Assembly: GCA_002633025.1 (NCBI GenBank)
Contig: NMRB01001969.1
Location: forward strand, 21,568 to 85,567
DNA: 64,000 bases
From: Notospermus geniculatus
Lineage: Eukaryota > Nemertea > Pilidiophora > Heteronemertea > Lineidae
Reading direction: 5' to 3'
Made by a program: the position numbers and the translations under genes. The notes under the pieces are model-generated. The model had not been told where the DNA came from. It searched no databases and saw only the letters and a program-made list of their open reading frames with translations. Below, one piece after another: positions 43,011-53,889 of this stretch (the first letter of the stretch is position 1; each line of letters begins with the position of its first letter).

Positions 43011-43988
43011 TAGTCAAGTGCAAAAACATGTGGAAGTGGTCTCGCTGACTTAAATTAACAGTGACTGCCTTCTGTCTACCTCATAAATATTGGTCGTCGC
43101 TGGGGATGACCCTTATTCTCATGCAGAAATGAAAACGTGTCTGTGTGTTACGGGCCATGTGCAGGCATTTCAAGTCCAATTGTGCTGAAATTTGCATGGT
43201 AGCTTCGTTATACCATGTAGTTGTGCGCATTTGAAAATCAGCGTTTTCGGTCCGTTAGTTTTTGTGCAGTGGCCGTTTGAACAGCTAAAAAAGGCCTTTT
43301 TTGAGATGACCACAACTTCCGGAAGTGATTAAAAGCTAATTTCAGCGAAAATCAAAAATCTGTTCCCAAGGAATTGTGGGGAAGGTAGCCAACTTTATTG
43401 TGAGTGATTTTCAGGTGAATCGGTAAAAAACTGTAGGAGGAGATAGGTTTTTTGTGGCTCAACATAACAGCGTTTTTCGGCGAGTGAATGAATCCCGTCC
43501 CACGGCCTCCTAGGTACGTGCAGCCATGTGCATCATTGTACAGTTGGGATAAGAGACATGTGACCTGGGAACTGTTGGTAGGCCTAATGAAATTGCCTTG
43601 ATTTTTCCAACATCCCACATTCCTATCATTTGTTATGCCAAACAAAGTCCCAGAAATTATTTTCCCTACCCGTCGAGTATGCTCTCTTCCAGTAAGTTGG
43701 TCTAGAGGCACCATGGAACAGAGAAAATTCCTCGAAGTGAGAGGTTCGCCGCCATTTTGATAGCCACACTACTCACAGCCTAATACAATGTACATGTATG
43801 CAAAACCAGAGGTTGGTTTGCTTGAGGCACTCCGTGACGTCATTACATGTATGGCTGTTCCGTGATAGCTGTTCCGTTGGTGGGAGGGTGGCATAATCTG
43901 TTGTTAGACGGTCAACACGTGGACTTGCTACATTTACCATGTGGAATTGTGGCTAATTTATGGCAGAGTTGATTAGCCAGACACTTTT
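43011..43988. other. No gene recognised
   Basis: A 120-codon minus-strand frame (43352-43714) has no recognisable motif. The left part resembles the invertebrate 'Gtttttgg...accaaat' type of repeat DNA without clear ends. Confidence 0.45.
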
Positions 43989-43989
43989 T

Positions 43990-44345
43990 ATGCCCCCGAC
44001 TTCCGAAAAAGTCGGGGGCATTATGTCGTGGCGCGTGCGTCGGTGTCGGTGTCGGTGTCCGTTAACATTTGGTTTCCGTCAATTAGCTTGAGAACGCTTT
44101 GACCGATCAACCTGAATTTTTTTGTGAGGGTTGGTCTCTATGAGGGGACGGTTCCTTTCGATGACCAGCTCCGCCGCCCATCCAAGATGGCGGCTATGGT
44201 CGCCAGCGTGAAATCCGTTTCCGTCGATTAACTTCAGAACGCTTTGACCGATCAACCTGAATTTTTTTGTGAGGGTTGGTCTCTATGAGGGGACGGTTCC
44301 TTTCGATGACCAGCTCCGCCGCCCATCCAAGATGGCGGCTATGGT
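43990..44345. mobile_element. ATGCCCCCGAC-family element, second copy, truncated
   Basis: A 32-bp terminal palindrome (43990-44021) is followed by GTCGGTGTCGGTGTCGGTG, GTTAACATTTGGTTTCCG and two ~144-bp units (from 44076 and 44220) of the same type as the 22.6-23.3 kb array in inverted orientation. The second unit stops at a single N (44346). Confidence 0.9.
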
Positions 44346-44346
44346 N

Positions 44347-44770
44347 TTCACAAGCCTATAGATTTTTGGCCGAATCGGACTTCTCATTTGGCAACCAGGG
44401 GGCGCTTTCCCAAAATGACGTTACCGCTCTAGCACGTTCAAATTAAATCTGATTTTGCTGATTTTTGGTTTAAAGGTTATATGTGGGTCCTCCACGGACC
44501 TATCGATTTTCACCTGAATCCGATTTTCCATTCGGTGACCAGGGGGCGCTTTGTGAAAACGACATTACCGCTCTAGCACGTTCAAATTAAAGCGTCACAT
44601 ATGCAACGTTCAATGAACACATAATTCAATTTACACCCATAGCCGAGGGGTCTTAAGTGCGAATAGCACGGTATTTTTAGCTCACCCGTGGGCTTTTGTC
44701 GGGCTGCAATTCCTGTCGTCCGTCCGTCGTCTTCATCGTCCGTTAGCAGGGCACATTTCGTAACTGCTGG
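44347..44770. mobile_element. AGCTCACC-family repeat with two 145-bp units
   Basis: ACCAGGGGGCGCTTT...ACCGCTCTAGCACGTTCAAATT occurs at 44387-44448 and again at 44531-44592. It is followed by TTTTTAGCTCACCCGTGGGC (44674) and a GTCGTCCGTCCGTCGTC tract, then CGTTAGCAGGGCAC. It begins abruptly at the N. Confidence 0.75.
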
Positions 44771-45121
44771 CGGGATGTACTCATGATTGTATCAGGCAAT
44801 GCTGGCTGTGCGGGAGGCTAGCTTTCAAAATGGCATGCGTTTGAAACCCGGACATTCCCAGCGACGACCAATGTAAGCGTGTCAGCTTGTTTTACAACTT
44901 CCCAAAGGGGGTCATTCCGGCTCAGTTTGCCCAATGAGTGAAACCCCACCCCCTCCAATTTACATGAAATTTGGTATATAGGCAATGCATGACGAGAAAA
45001 GCCAGGATTTCAAATTTCGTCTTTCTCGGACAAACGGTTTTCGAGACATTGCAACTTGAATTTTTCACATTTTTGCGAAAAAGGGCACGACTGCCAAATT
45101 TCAAATTGCTGTAACCATGCA

Positions 45122-45272
45122 TAAGCTGTTCCATTGGCCTTGCGTTCAACCTGCGACATGTGCGACACGTGATGCAGCTCCTTACTGTTTGCTTGGTCAA
45201 ACTACGTCCTCGGATGATCCAAAACTTCTTTCGTGTTTCGGCCAATGTCTGTTCTCTTCCAGTATGGGCTAA
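45122..45272 (-). pseudogene. BEL/Pao integrase zinc-finger fragment
   Basis: The fragment reads LAHTGREQTLAETRKKFWII, then RGRSLTKQTVRSCITC and LNARPMEQLM. This is the H2C2 zinc-binding domain found at the start of BEL/Pao integrases, and it closely parallels the copy at about 59.9-60.1 kb. It has an extra CRT triplet relative to that copy. Homology ends after ARPMEQLM; the remainder of the open frame is unrelated. The MITE at 45283 adjoins its 5' side. Confidence 0.85.
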
Positions 45273-45282
45273 CCTTTGGTGG

Positions 45283-45547
45283 TAAAGTGCTTTTCAGAAT
45301 GTCCAGTCATTTTTGCACTCATTTTACCTTGCAATGGAACCCAACCACAAACCACAAATTGGCCAACGTGTGCGTGGCAATTCAGGGTTGACTGACTTCT
45401 ATAAATAGGACCTTGTTCAGGTCTATACTCTGATTCAAGATAATCATGCAATCATGCACGTAATTGGCCCATTTGTGGTTTGTGGTTAGGTTTTTTTGCA
45501 AGGTAAAATGAGTGCAAAAATGACTGGACATTCTGAAATGCACTTTA
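45283..45547. mobile_element. MITE with TAAAGTGC ends
   Basis: TAAAGTGCTTTTCAGAATGT through CCACAAACCACAAATTGGCC is inverted at the right end, with ~95-bp arms. The ends create a TA-containing palindromic border (TAAAGTGC / GCACTTTA). Confidence 0.85.
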
Positions 45548-45620
45548 GTATCGAGATGTAAGAATTTGGTCTGCCAGCATAGTTCTTGTCAACTTTTCCT
45601 TTGCTTCAAATTGCCTGAGA

Positions 45621-46394
45621 TTAGCGATACTGCCATTTCTGAAGACTATTATTTCGTGATATTATGTCATCTGTTGGCATACCATCCCTTAAAGGGATGG
45701 TATGCTCTTTTTCAAGGTATGATGCCAACAGATGACTTAGGTCTCTCACAAGCATATCAGGCGGTAACTTATTCATCTCAACCAGATTATGACGATCACT
45801 TCCTTTGAGAGGACACTTAGAAGGACAATCAAATGAAATGATGGTGTCATACTTGTACGTTGTATCAGACAATGGTATACTGCTCTGAAGCACATCACAG
45901 ATACCAAGTTCAAGAACTTCTGGAAGATGGGTTGTGCCAGAAAATTCATATTTTATCTCGTTTAAAGCATCTCCTGCTTGGGCTCTCTCAGTGTTGGCCT
46001 TCACCACTTTTTCCCCCAAGGTGCTGCATCTTAGATCCATTATTCAAGGAGTCAAGGCATAGGATGAAAATTCATACTTTCGATTTAAGATGAAAGCATA
46101 TTCACCGGCTCCGGCTTGGAAGAAGCTGGCATAGTGGTGTTCAAAAAGGCAGATTTTTTTCCAGTCTTCAAAACTGAAATTATGTCTGTGTTCTTGCACA
46201 AGATGGTCTGCTTTTAAGTGTTCAAAATTGAGGCTTGACAATATGAAGGATTCAGACTCGGCAAAGTGTAGTTCACTAGCAATCCTCTTATAGAGATGAA
46301 GACAGGTTTTTGTCGTGATGTCTTTTGTCTGTGTCCCTTTATCCATCACTAGGACTCCTCGGACATGTTGGTGGGCTACTGCCTTGCTTCTCAC
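45621..46394 (-). pseudogene. Unrecognised coding region with one in-frame stop
   Basis: Frames 46044-46394 and 45621-46040 are in the same register, split by a single TGA at 46044-46046. The upstream half includes VRGVLVMDKGTQTKDITTK, FILSSLNFEHLKADHL and FEDWKKICLFEHH; the downstream half includes EIKYEFSGTTHLPEVL, DTTYKYDTIISFD and SDRHNLVEMNKLP. Both look like genuine protein, and no family was recognised. The tail overlaps a perfect palindrome (45674-45705, GCATACCATCCC...). 'KGTQT' segments of this sort occur in THAP-type transposon proteins, but that is a weak hint. A further frame (upstream of 46394, CDRVRARVCDELICEKQ) suggests another frameshift. Confidence 0.4.
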
Positions 46395-46599
46395 AAATCA
46401 GCTCATCACACACCCTGGCTCGGACTCTATCACACACAGAAAACTTGTCATGGTGCGCAAATATAAAAATCAATAAATTGTTCAAACAATATGCACTTCT
46501 CTCCCTCCGGTTCAATACTTTTCTTGGCGAACTCCCTCTCGATATTACATTTCTTCGCTGGTCTGTCACTCGCCCTCTGGTGATATCTCAGCCATAAAA

Positions 46600-47338
46600 T
46601 AAGATTTGAAATAGCCATATAGAGTGTTTCACCCCTCCTTGTGAACTGAGCTCCTGACATACAGACGATCAGATGTCAGGAGCTGACCTCAACACCAGTG
46701 TCATGACACAAGTTAATTAATGAGTAGTGATAAAGTTGATGAGTAGTGATAAAGGTAATAAAAACACATGTGGAGTCTGGGGACAGCCACCTAGGAAATC
46801 TTGAGGTGGGATTTCGGGCAGATCTTTATGGAACTGAATTCCTGAATGTGTCAGCCTTCAGCATAGATAAATATGTACCAGGACCAGAGTATTGATGGTG
46901 ACTGTTCATGTTAACATCACTACTGCTGTACTCATATTGGTGATATGAATTCTTGCTTTCTCTTTCTTTGGGAAGATGGTAGTCAATTTAAGCACTGTCC
47001 TTTAATCGTAATATTTCATGACATTTTATGAGAAGATGATAACAAGCAGTGTTCTTTAAGTTTTGGCAGAAATACTACGCTGTCATATACATACACCGTA
47101 TTTCACATTTGGACTGACAATTTCGGTAACGCGACCACCTCACTCCGGTGGTCCTCTTAATGAGGTTCCACTCTACATATTGTATAAATATTAAGCCACA
47201 TTTCAGAATAAAATACACTACAAATATACAAACAGAGCAATATCTAGAGATTATTTTCATTAGGCCCACTCGGAAACCTTGTACTTGGCAGAATGAGGAA
47301 TCTGGTGTGCTTCGGCCGTTTCTCATCTGATCAGAGAG
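46600..47338. other. No gene; one small hairpin
   Basis: AGCTCCTGACAT is inverted as ATGTCAGGAGCT at 46650-46685. Otherwise the interval shows nothing recognisable. Confidence 0.45.
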
Positions 47339-47873
47339 TCAACGGAATAGCTTTCTTTCCACTGGGATTACAACAGATATATTCTGACTGCCATCTTTCG
47401 TCTGCCGTGCAATGTACTGACATCTCAATCTTTGAATTGGAATGAAAGACACCAATGTCATTGGCTCAAACTTATACCGATAATACACCCGTACTGGATC
47501 AAGGTAGCCAAAGTCAATTGGATATGGCACATTCCACCTAACAACTGCTAGAATGTGACATTTCCTTTCTCCCTCAATCATGGTGGCATGCCTGATGAAC
47601 TCCGTAACTGTCCCTGGCCTGCATGAAAGAACATGACTGCACACACCAGCATTAGTGTACGTCATACTATGATGCCATGATCCTGCTGTAGTTGCGCAAC
47701 CTGTGACAAAGTTTGGATCCATACGTATCTCCAGAAATTGTAACTGCTCCAATGTTCTTACATATCTTTGACATTTGTAGCGGAATTGACGAATCGTACA
47801 ACAAACTATAACAAGATCTCAGGCAGGTGAATTCATCATCGTCTAGGCTAGAAAGTAAAGTTTTGCCCTGCAC
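47339..47873 (-). pseudogene. Transposon-associated C-terminal domain remnant, frameshifted
   Basis: The first frame (47667-47873) reads GAVTISGDTYGSKLCHRL..., and the second (47339-47752) reads RPGTVTEFIRHATMIEGERK, CHILAVVRWNVPYP and FIPIQRLRCQYIARQ. The order 'GxxxGS...R.S.I.A..., RPGxVxxFxxHxxxxNxxxxxHxLAxVxWf, fiPVQRI' recurs at the C-terminus of uncharacterised, transposon-linked proteins in cnidarians, sponges and molluscs. A one-base shift separates the two halves. The identity of the parent element is unknown to me. Confidence 0.45.
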
Positions 47874-48112
47874 AGAAATCCGAGTAAAATTTGTCCCAAT
47901 ATTCCATGCACTGCTGAATTGGAAGGGTAGAACTAGAATACATGCTGTTGCAGGTAGTTGCGAGAGATCTCCTGTCCGTTTAGTGGAGCAATTACTTGTT
48001 TTGAGTCGCTAAGGCGGTTGTCTGTGTATTCCATAAGGGTAAATTTGTCTTCGATTGTAATATTGCGCATGACAGTAGCCTCTATATCACGTCCATTTGA
48101 AATATATTTGCC

Positions 48113-48158
48113 CATGATCGGCTACAGTTTACAGTTTCATGATCGGCTACAGTTTACA
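48113..48158. repeat. 25-bp tandem duplication at the Penelope 5' border
   Basis: CATGATCGGCTACAGTTTACA appears twice, 25 bp apart, immediately before the Penelope coding sequence. Confidence 0.85.
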
Positions 48159-49027
48159 AAGGACTTGGAAAAGACTGTAAGCTACCATTTTTAGATGTCC
48201 TAGTGAAAAGACACATTGACCATACAGAAACTCAGGTATACAGAAAGCCCACGCACACCGACCAATACCTTAACTGGAAGTCCAACCATTCTAGCGCCAC
48301 CAAAACGGGCATCATCTCCACACTCACTAGACGAGCAAAAGTTGTCTGCAGCCAGGAGGAGAGCTTCATGACTGAGATCAACCACCTTAGAGATGTATTC
48401 ACCAACCAGAATGCCTACCCTATAGATTTGGTCGACAAAGTCATCAGCAGGACCCTGTACAACCTGTCTGTGGACCGCCCATCAGTAGCACGCGCATCAT
48501 CACCTGTCATGATAACCCTCCCATTTGCTGGGATAATCAGTCACAAGATCAAACGATTACTCCAACAATTAGCCAAAGTGGACGTTGTTTTCATCAACAA
48601 TAAACCCCTGAAGGATTACCTCAGAGCCAATGGAAAGAAACAACCGACAAAACCACAACCATTAAAGGGCATTGTGTACGAAATTGACATGATTGAGTGC
48701 AATTGTGGTTCCAAATACATAGGGGAAAGTGGCAGACCATTGTCTGTCCGTATACAAGAACACAGGAAATCAGTTGCATCAAAAGATTGCAAATCAGCGT
48801 TAAGTGAACACATAATCGAACACCCTAATCATTCAATTCAATGGGACAGCGTAAAAACCTTAGCAGCCAATCAGGAGGACATAATAAAAAGAAGGCTGTT
48901 GGAAGGGATTAAAATCAAAACCAACCAACCACAGTTGAACAGAGACACTGGGTTTGGAATACCCTGTGCATATGACTGTGTATTCACACACCAAGAAGAA
49001 GTGTGGGGGAAACCACACGAAACGTAG
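48138..49027 (+). pseudogene. Penelope-like element, 3' part with GIY-YIG endonuclease
   Basis: The 274-codon frame (48203-49027) contains the end of the reverse transcriptase, VYRKPTHTDQYLNWKSNHS, then GIISTLTRRAKVVC, EINHLRDVF and YP..LVDKVI. A GIY-YIG domain follows: KGIVYEIDMIECNCGSKYIG, ESGRPLSVRIQEHRKSV, SALSEHIIEHPNHSIQWDS, DIIKRRLLEGIKIK and QLNRDTGFGIP. That pairing is characteristic of Penelope-like elements. Just upstream, CKLPFLDVLVKRHIDH is present one frame off, so the RT is both truncated and shifted. The core RT motifs are missing. The 5' border sits on a 25-bp direct duplication (48113-48158). Confidence 0.92.
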
Positions 49028-49660
49028 TGTTTAGAACAAAAATCATTGGAGATGTACCATAAAAACTGACATTCATAGCTTTATTAGACTCCAAATAATG
49101 CCACTTAAGGATAACTCACAAATAGTGCAGGGCCCTGCGTCAAAGATGTTCGACGTGTGGCCAAAAATATTTTGATAAAAGTGGCTCAAAATCACATTTC
49201 TACACAGAATAGTTGATATTTTAAGATATTATGAAAGGCCTCAATGAGTAGAACACAGTGGTATAAAAAATTTGAATGAAATCATGCAAATAAACAAGAG
49301 GCCCATGGGCCTTGCGCTCAGCTGACTATGACCTGCCAACTCAAGATGTTGAAACAGGCATGACAGGGGAAACGAGATACAAGTACGAACCTTTTTAAAA
49401 TGGTTAGCTAGCAAATATTAGCGTTCCTCGTGGAAATCAGTGGAAAGAGTGTTACTTATCTGCAAGTTGCAAGTTGCAAGTTAAAAATGCAAGTTGCAAG
49501 TTGAAAATGCAAGTTGCAAGTTGGAATATGCGCGTTGCAAGTTACAATTTTTTTCGGATGGTCGACTTCAAACTTACCTATCTCAGTCTATTACCCATCT
49601 CAGTCTATAACCCTATTGACCCTTGGGTCGATCTGGCATTTGGTATGGCCTTTAGGGTTT

Positions 49661-50395
49661 AACTTGCATTTTCCTCAAAATTCACGAAAGTGCAAGTTGC
49701 AATATAAATTCAGTTCCTTTCATCTGAGCGACTTCAGACTTAGTAAATATGTTTGTCTTACTGTCCTCTACAATCCAACTGATTTTTGAGACCATCGGGC
49801 ATTTGCTGTCGCCGCTAGGATGTAACTTGCATTTTCCTCAAAATTCACAAAAGTGCAAGTTGCAATATAAATTCAGTTCCTTTCATCTGAGCGACTTCAG
49901 ACTTAGTAAATATGTTTGTCTTACTGTCCTCTACAATCCAACTGATTTTTGAGACCATCGGGCATTTGCTGTCGCCGTTAGGATGTAACTTGCATTTTCC
50001 TCAAAATTCACAAAAGTGCAAGTTGCAATATAAATTCAGTTCCTTTCATCTGAGCGACTTCAGACTTAGTAAATATGTTTGTCTTACTGTCCTCTACAAT
50101 CCAACTGATTTTTGAGACCATCGGACATTTGCTGTGGCCGCTAGTAGGTAACTTGCATTTTCCTCAAAATTCACGAAAGTGCAAGTTGCGATATAAATTC
50201 AGTTCCTTTCATCTGAGCGACTTCAGACTTCGTAAATATGTTTGTCTTACTGCCCTCTGCAACCCTACTGATTTGAGACCAGCCGGTATTTGTTGTCACC
50301 GCTAGGGTGTAACTTGCATTTTCCTCAGAATTCACGAAAATGCAAGGTGCAAAATAACTTCAGTTAATCTTTCATCTGAGCGACTTCAGACTTAG
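49661..50395. repeat. 163-bp satellite, about 4.5 units
   Basis: Units begin AACTTGCATTTTCCTCAAAA at 49661, 49824, 49987, 50150 and 50311. Units two and three differ at only a few bases. Each unit contains GTGCAAGTTGCA and a frame beginning MFVLLSSTIQLIF that appears as repeated artefactual ORFs. A leading TGCAAGTTGCAAG run is at 49465-49540. Confidence 0.95.
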
Positions 50396-50399
50396 GCGT

Positions 50400-50690
50400 G
50401 TCGGAAGAAAGAAAAAATAACAATTATTTTCCAGAACTAACTGTAACATTTAATACACAAATCAATTTGACTATTCCATCAGTTGTCGTAGTGGATGATT
50501 AATCACATTGTTACCCAGAGTTGGCATTCATACTTCACACCGACCTGTTACATTAGGAGGGATTAGGCATGTCGGAAGAAAGAAAAAATAACAATTATTT
50601 TCCAGAACTAACTGTAACATTTAATACAAAAATCAATTTGACTATTCTATCAGTTGTCGTAGTGGATGATTAATCACATTGTTACCCACT
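50400..50690. repeat. 171-bp tandem duplication
   Basis: GTCGGAAGAAAGAAAAAATA...CACATTGTTACCCA occurs at 50400-50515 and 50571-50688, separated by a 55-bp joint. No coding content. Confidence 0.9.
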
Positions 50691-52114
50691 ACTTTTACGG
50701 ACTACTTTTCTGTACAATCCTTGTTGCTGTGGTATAGGTCGGCGCATTAATTTTCCCCCGAATCGGAGGGGGGGGGGGTGATGCGGCCTAATATTGCACA
50801 GGCTGGTGCTAAAGGGATCACGTGACGAAGCGCCGACTGTGCGAGTACAATTTGAATAATCATGAATATTCATGTTCTTATAGCCTTATAAGAATTCATG
50901 AAATGAAGTAATAGAGAAAATACTTGATGTAACAGCAGCTTTGAGCAGAAATGCAGGACCAAATCTGAATTACATGTACCCGGTATGTGAGAGCTGCATT
51001 TGTTAACTGTTCGACTTGGATACTTGTACATGCTTCTCAATATCAATTCAATGGACCAGTACACGTATATTACAGGGTGTTTAAAAAATGCATCATCTCG
51101 AAAATTTCATTTTTCATTAAAAGTAGAAATAACTGGATATATCAGTGGAGCAAAGCATAATGTAGCCGTACACTGTTCCAAGACTAATTGCAGAAACTAC
51201 TGGGTGGCCCAGAAAATGTGTGAACAATTTTAAAGTTCTATTTGCACTCCAGACACATTTTCTTTGCCACACTGTAGGATTTAAAAGTATATGTATTGCA
51301 CTTTTGAGGAGACAACATCTAGTACTGTTCATGTATGTAGGCAATGAAGGAAGGGACTGGACATGTCAGCAGAGGAATGTANTATATGGATAGAGTGATT
51401 TTTGGTCTACATGATTAGCGTATGAAGTACTGCAGGTAGCTTTTGATAAGTGCATTCTACTCGTGAACCTAGCGTTGAATGGGTTTCCCAACTTCCATTC
51501 CATAGTGGAATGGGTCGGACAGTGCCGTATTTGACTATGGTTAGTGAGAAGGTGTATGAATGTCTTTGGCACAGGAACCTCTTGTTGCCGTATTGTAGGA
51601 CGCGTGTGAAAGTTTTGAACAATAAGAAGAACCTGCAAGCGATATTTGACCTTGTTTATAAAGATGAGAACGGGATATTTCGCCACATGGAACAAACAAG
51701 AAGGGCCGATCAGGGTTATCCCGTAGAATTTTGATCGGCAGTTGAAACTGAAGGGTTGAATTGAGGGAGAAAGCACGCCTAATGCCTGCTGTACACGATC
51801 GAATGACCACTCGAATATACCCTTACAATAGCGGGCTATTGTTTGGCGGACTTGCATTCCTAGGATGTTGATTCCTGTCACACTTGCATTGCCAGACCTC
51901 TCCGACCTTAAAACTGTGAATTTTTTTCTACGATGTGGGAACAGCTAGGACCTGACATACTCGTGGAAAATGGTGATGGCGACTAGATATATATATATAC
52001 GACATCAAATTCCCATTCCCCACGGGCGGTCCTGCCCTCTCGATACAAACCCACTGAAAATGCAGACTGAGAACAAAAACGGAGATGAAGATGCCTTTTT
52101 CTTCGTTTCGTTCC
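50691..52114. other. No recognised gene; Tc1-type TIR fragment at 51070
   Basis: ACAGGGTGTTTAAAAAATGC (51073) is a Tc1/mariner-like end without a visible partner. Opposite-strand frames at 51366-51881 (171 codons, crossing an N at 51382) and 51450-51734 overlap and lack motifs. A GTCTTAGTTT-like tract begins toward 52.1 kb. Confidence 0.4.
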
Positions 52115-52343
52115 GGGTGTGTATAAAACGAAGACCTAAGACCTGTAAAAACCTAGTAGGTCTTAGTTTTATACTTGGTCTTAGTTTTTTACCTAGTGGG
52201 GTCTTAGTTTTATACTGGTTTTTGACCTGGTAGGGCCTTAGTTTTATACTGGGTCTTGGTTTTTTACCTAGTAGGGTCTTAGTTTTCAACTGGGTCTTAG
52301 TTTTTTACAGGTCTTAGGTCTTGACTTCGTTTTATACACACCC
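52115..52343. mobile_element. MITE with ~40-bp inverted ends and a 25-bp internal minisatellite
   Basis: GGGTGTGTATAAAACGAAGACC and the complement at the right end enclose about six units of GGTCTTAGTTTTATACTGG type. The unit differs from the ends only in orientation and detail. Confidence 0.8.
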
Positions 52344-52631
52344 TCTCGTCAGCGATTTGATATCATGACTTTTTTTTAAAGTTGATATCATGACTTGTTC
52401 CTGGTGTCTCCCTACTGAAAGCTCCTCAAATCTTCTCTGCGTCTGTGGTCACGTGTCCCGGGTCCAGAGGCACCTCTCATAATGGTTTATCTGGTGGATA
52501 CCTGAAACGGTTAGACACTACGCCGGTGAACAGTTAGAATGGTTCCCTTCTTTGCCAATGCCAACAAGCATAGCGGACCGCCAAGTCTTGGTAGCGAGGC
52601 CGCCATGTATCGGATCGGTAGTGGTACGAGT

Positions 52632-52710
52632 CTGCAGTCGCGCGTCATAACATTACATGTACATGTATTCGACACTTTGACGTCGCTCGGAGTGTTTGCG
52701 CGCAGTACCG
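52632..52710. repeat. Isolated end of the 28.2-29.2 kb element
   Basis: CTGCAGTCGCGCGTCATA..., then ATTCGACACTTTGACGTCG and TGTTTGCGCGCAGTACCG match 28203-28263. It carries an ACATTACATGTACATGT expansion not present there. Confidence 0.75.
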
Positions 52711-53024
52711 AGTCTAGATGAGGAAACATCGGACCGGTGTAACGTTTTTGAGCGTTCCCCATCTGCGAGTGTTCCCCTGCTATTGTCTGACGGAATACGC
52801 CGCGACTAGACAATGGAGGACACACAGAGAAACGTGTCGATCTATCTGCCAGTGTTCCCAGAACAATAGGGGGAACACTGACACACGGAAACACTGAAAA
52901 ACTTTACACCGGCTACTTTCGAGCCGGACTTTTTCTAGATATCGGGAGACAACATGTAGACGGGAGAATCCGATGTTCTTCATGGCTTTACTGCTTGCCC
53001 CATTCATGCAATTACATAGTACAA

Positions 53025-53300
53025 CGCATCTCCTTCACCAGGCCTAGTGGTTATCAAATCCGTTTGGCAAGCGGCAGGTCCAGGGTTCAAAACCAGTCTG
53101 GACCATCTGGGATAAATTCCTTGCTCACGTCCGTCACATGGGACTGGGACAGTAAGCCGTGCTGGCTTGTACCTTGTGCTTGGAAGGGAAGTAAAAGACC
53201 CCATGCAAGTAAGGAACATGAGTAGCATGAGACGGCCTCTTCCATACTTACCAGTGCCAATAATGCTTTGGCTTCGGCCTCGAGAGAAAATCAATTACAA
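53025..53300. repeat. tRNA-derived SINE
   Basis: CACCAGGCCTAGTGGTTATC (A-box-like) is followed 35 bp later by GGTCCAGGGTTCAAAACC (B box), then a unique body (GGGACTGGGACAGTAAG, AAAGACCCCATGCAAG). The organisation is that of a SINE with a tRNA head; it is the best tRNA-like sequence in the window. Confidence 0.6.
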
Positions 53301-53521
53301 ATGCAAAGCATCACAACTACATGTACATTATTTCTGTCCCAAAAAGGCAGAACTTAGTTACTCACTTTTTGCTACATGTACTGTCACAAGAACAAGAAAA
53401 TGTGAAAGTGCAGTGAATTTAAGCTTGTATTTCCAGCTCATATTAACTATTGAGTTACTAGGTTTTGCTTTGTAGGACTTGCACTGGGTGGAAAGTTACT
53501 AGGTTTTGCTATGAGAAAAAA

Positions 53522-53582
53522 CAGACCCACGGAATATTTCACCAAATCTAAATTAGATTTGGTGAATTATTCCGTGGGTCTG
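53522..53582. repeat. 61-bp near-perfect palindrome
   Basis: CAGACCCACGGAATATTTCA at the left is complementary to the right half, meeting at CTAAATTAG. It is flanked by direct repeats of GTTACTAGGTTTTGCT at 53455-53470, 53497-53511 and 53671-53686. Confidence 0.85.
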
Positions 53583-53889
53583 TGGGTCTGCATTAAATGC
53601 AGCAGTAACATGAAACCCACAACCTATAGTAACACCAAAACTGTGCCTAACTCAATTTTGAGAAAAGTGAGTTACTAGGTTCTGCTTTTTGGGGGTAGAT
53701 GGACTCCACTCAGCGTGTACGTAAAATTTTGCGTGTCGGGCGATCTAAAACACTGTACATGTACTGTCAATATCTACCCACAACTCAAGACAGTGCATCA
53801 GCTGTCAGGTGTGGAAAAGGCCGTGGGGACACCACTCACTGTTCAGCACCCCTGCACTGCTTGAGCCCAGATCTTCCTGGTACATGTAC

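Noticed and set aside
43352-43714. 120-codon minus-strand frame
   Set aside because: No homology, no splice signals and no codon bias apparent; kept only as unassigned sequence.
49749-50305. Three repeated frames beginning MFVLLSSTIQLIF
   Set aside because: They are the same frame in successive 163-bp satellite units, not a gene family.
51366-51881. 171-codon minus-strand frame
   Set aside because: It crosses an ambiguous base, overlaps an equally open opposite-strand frame and contains no recognisable motif.
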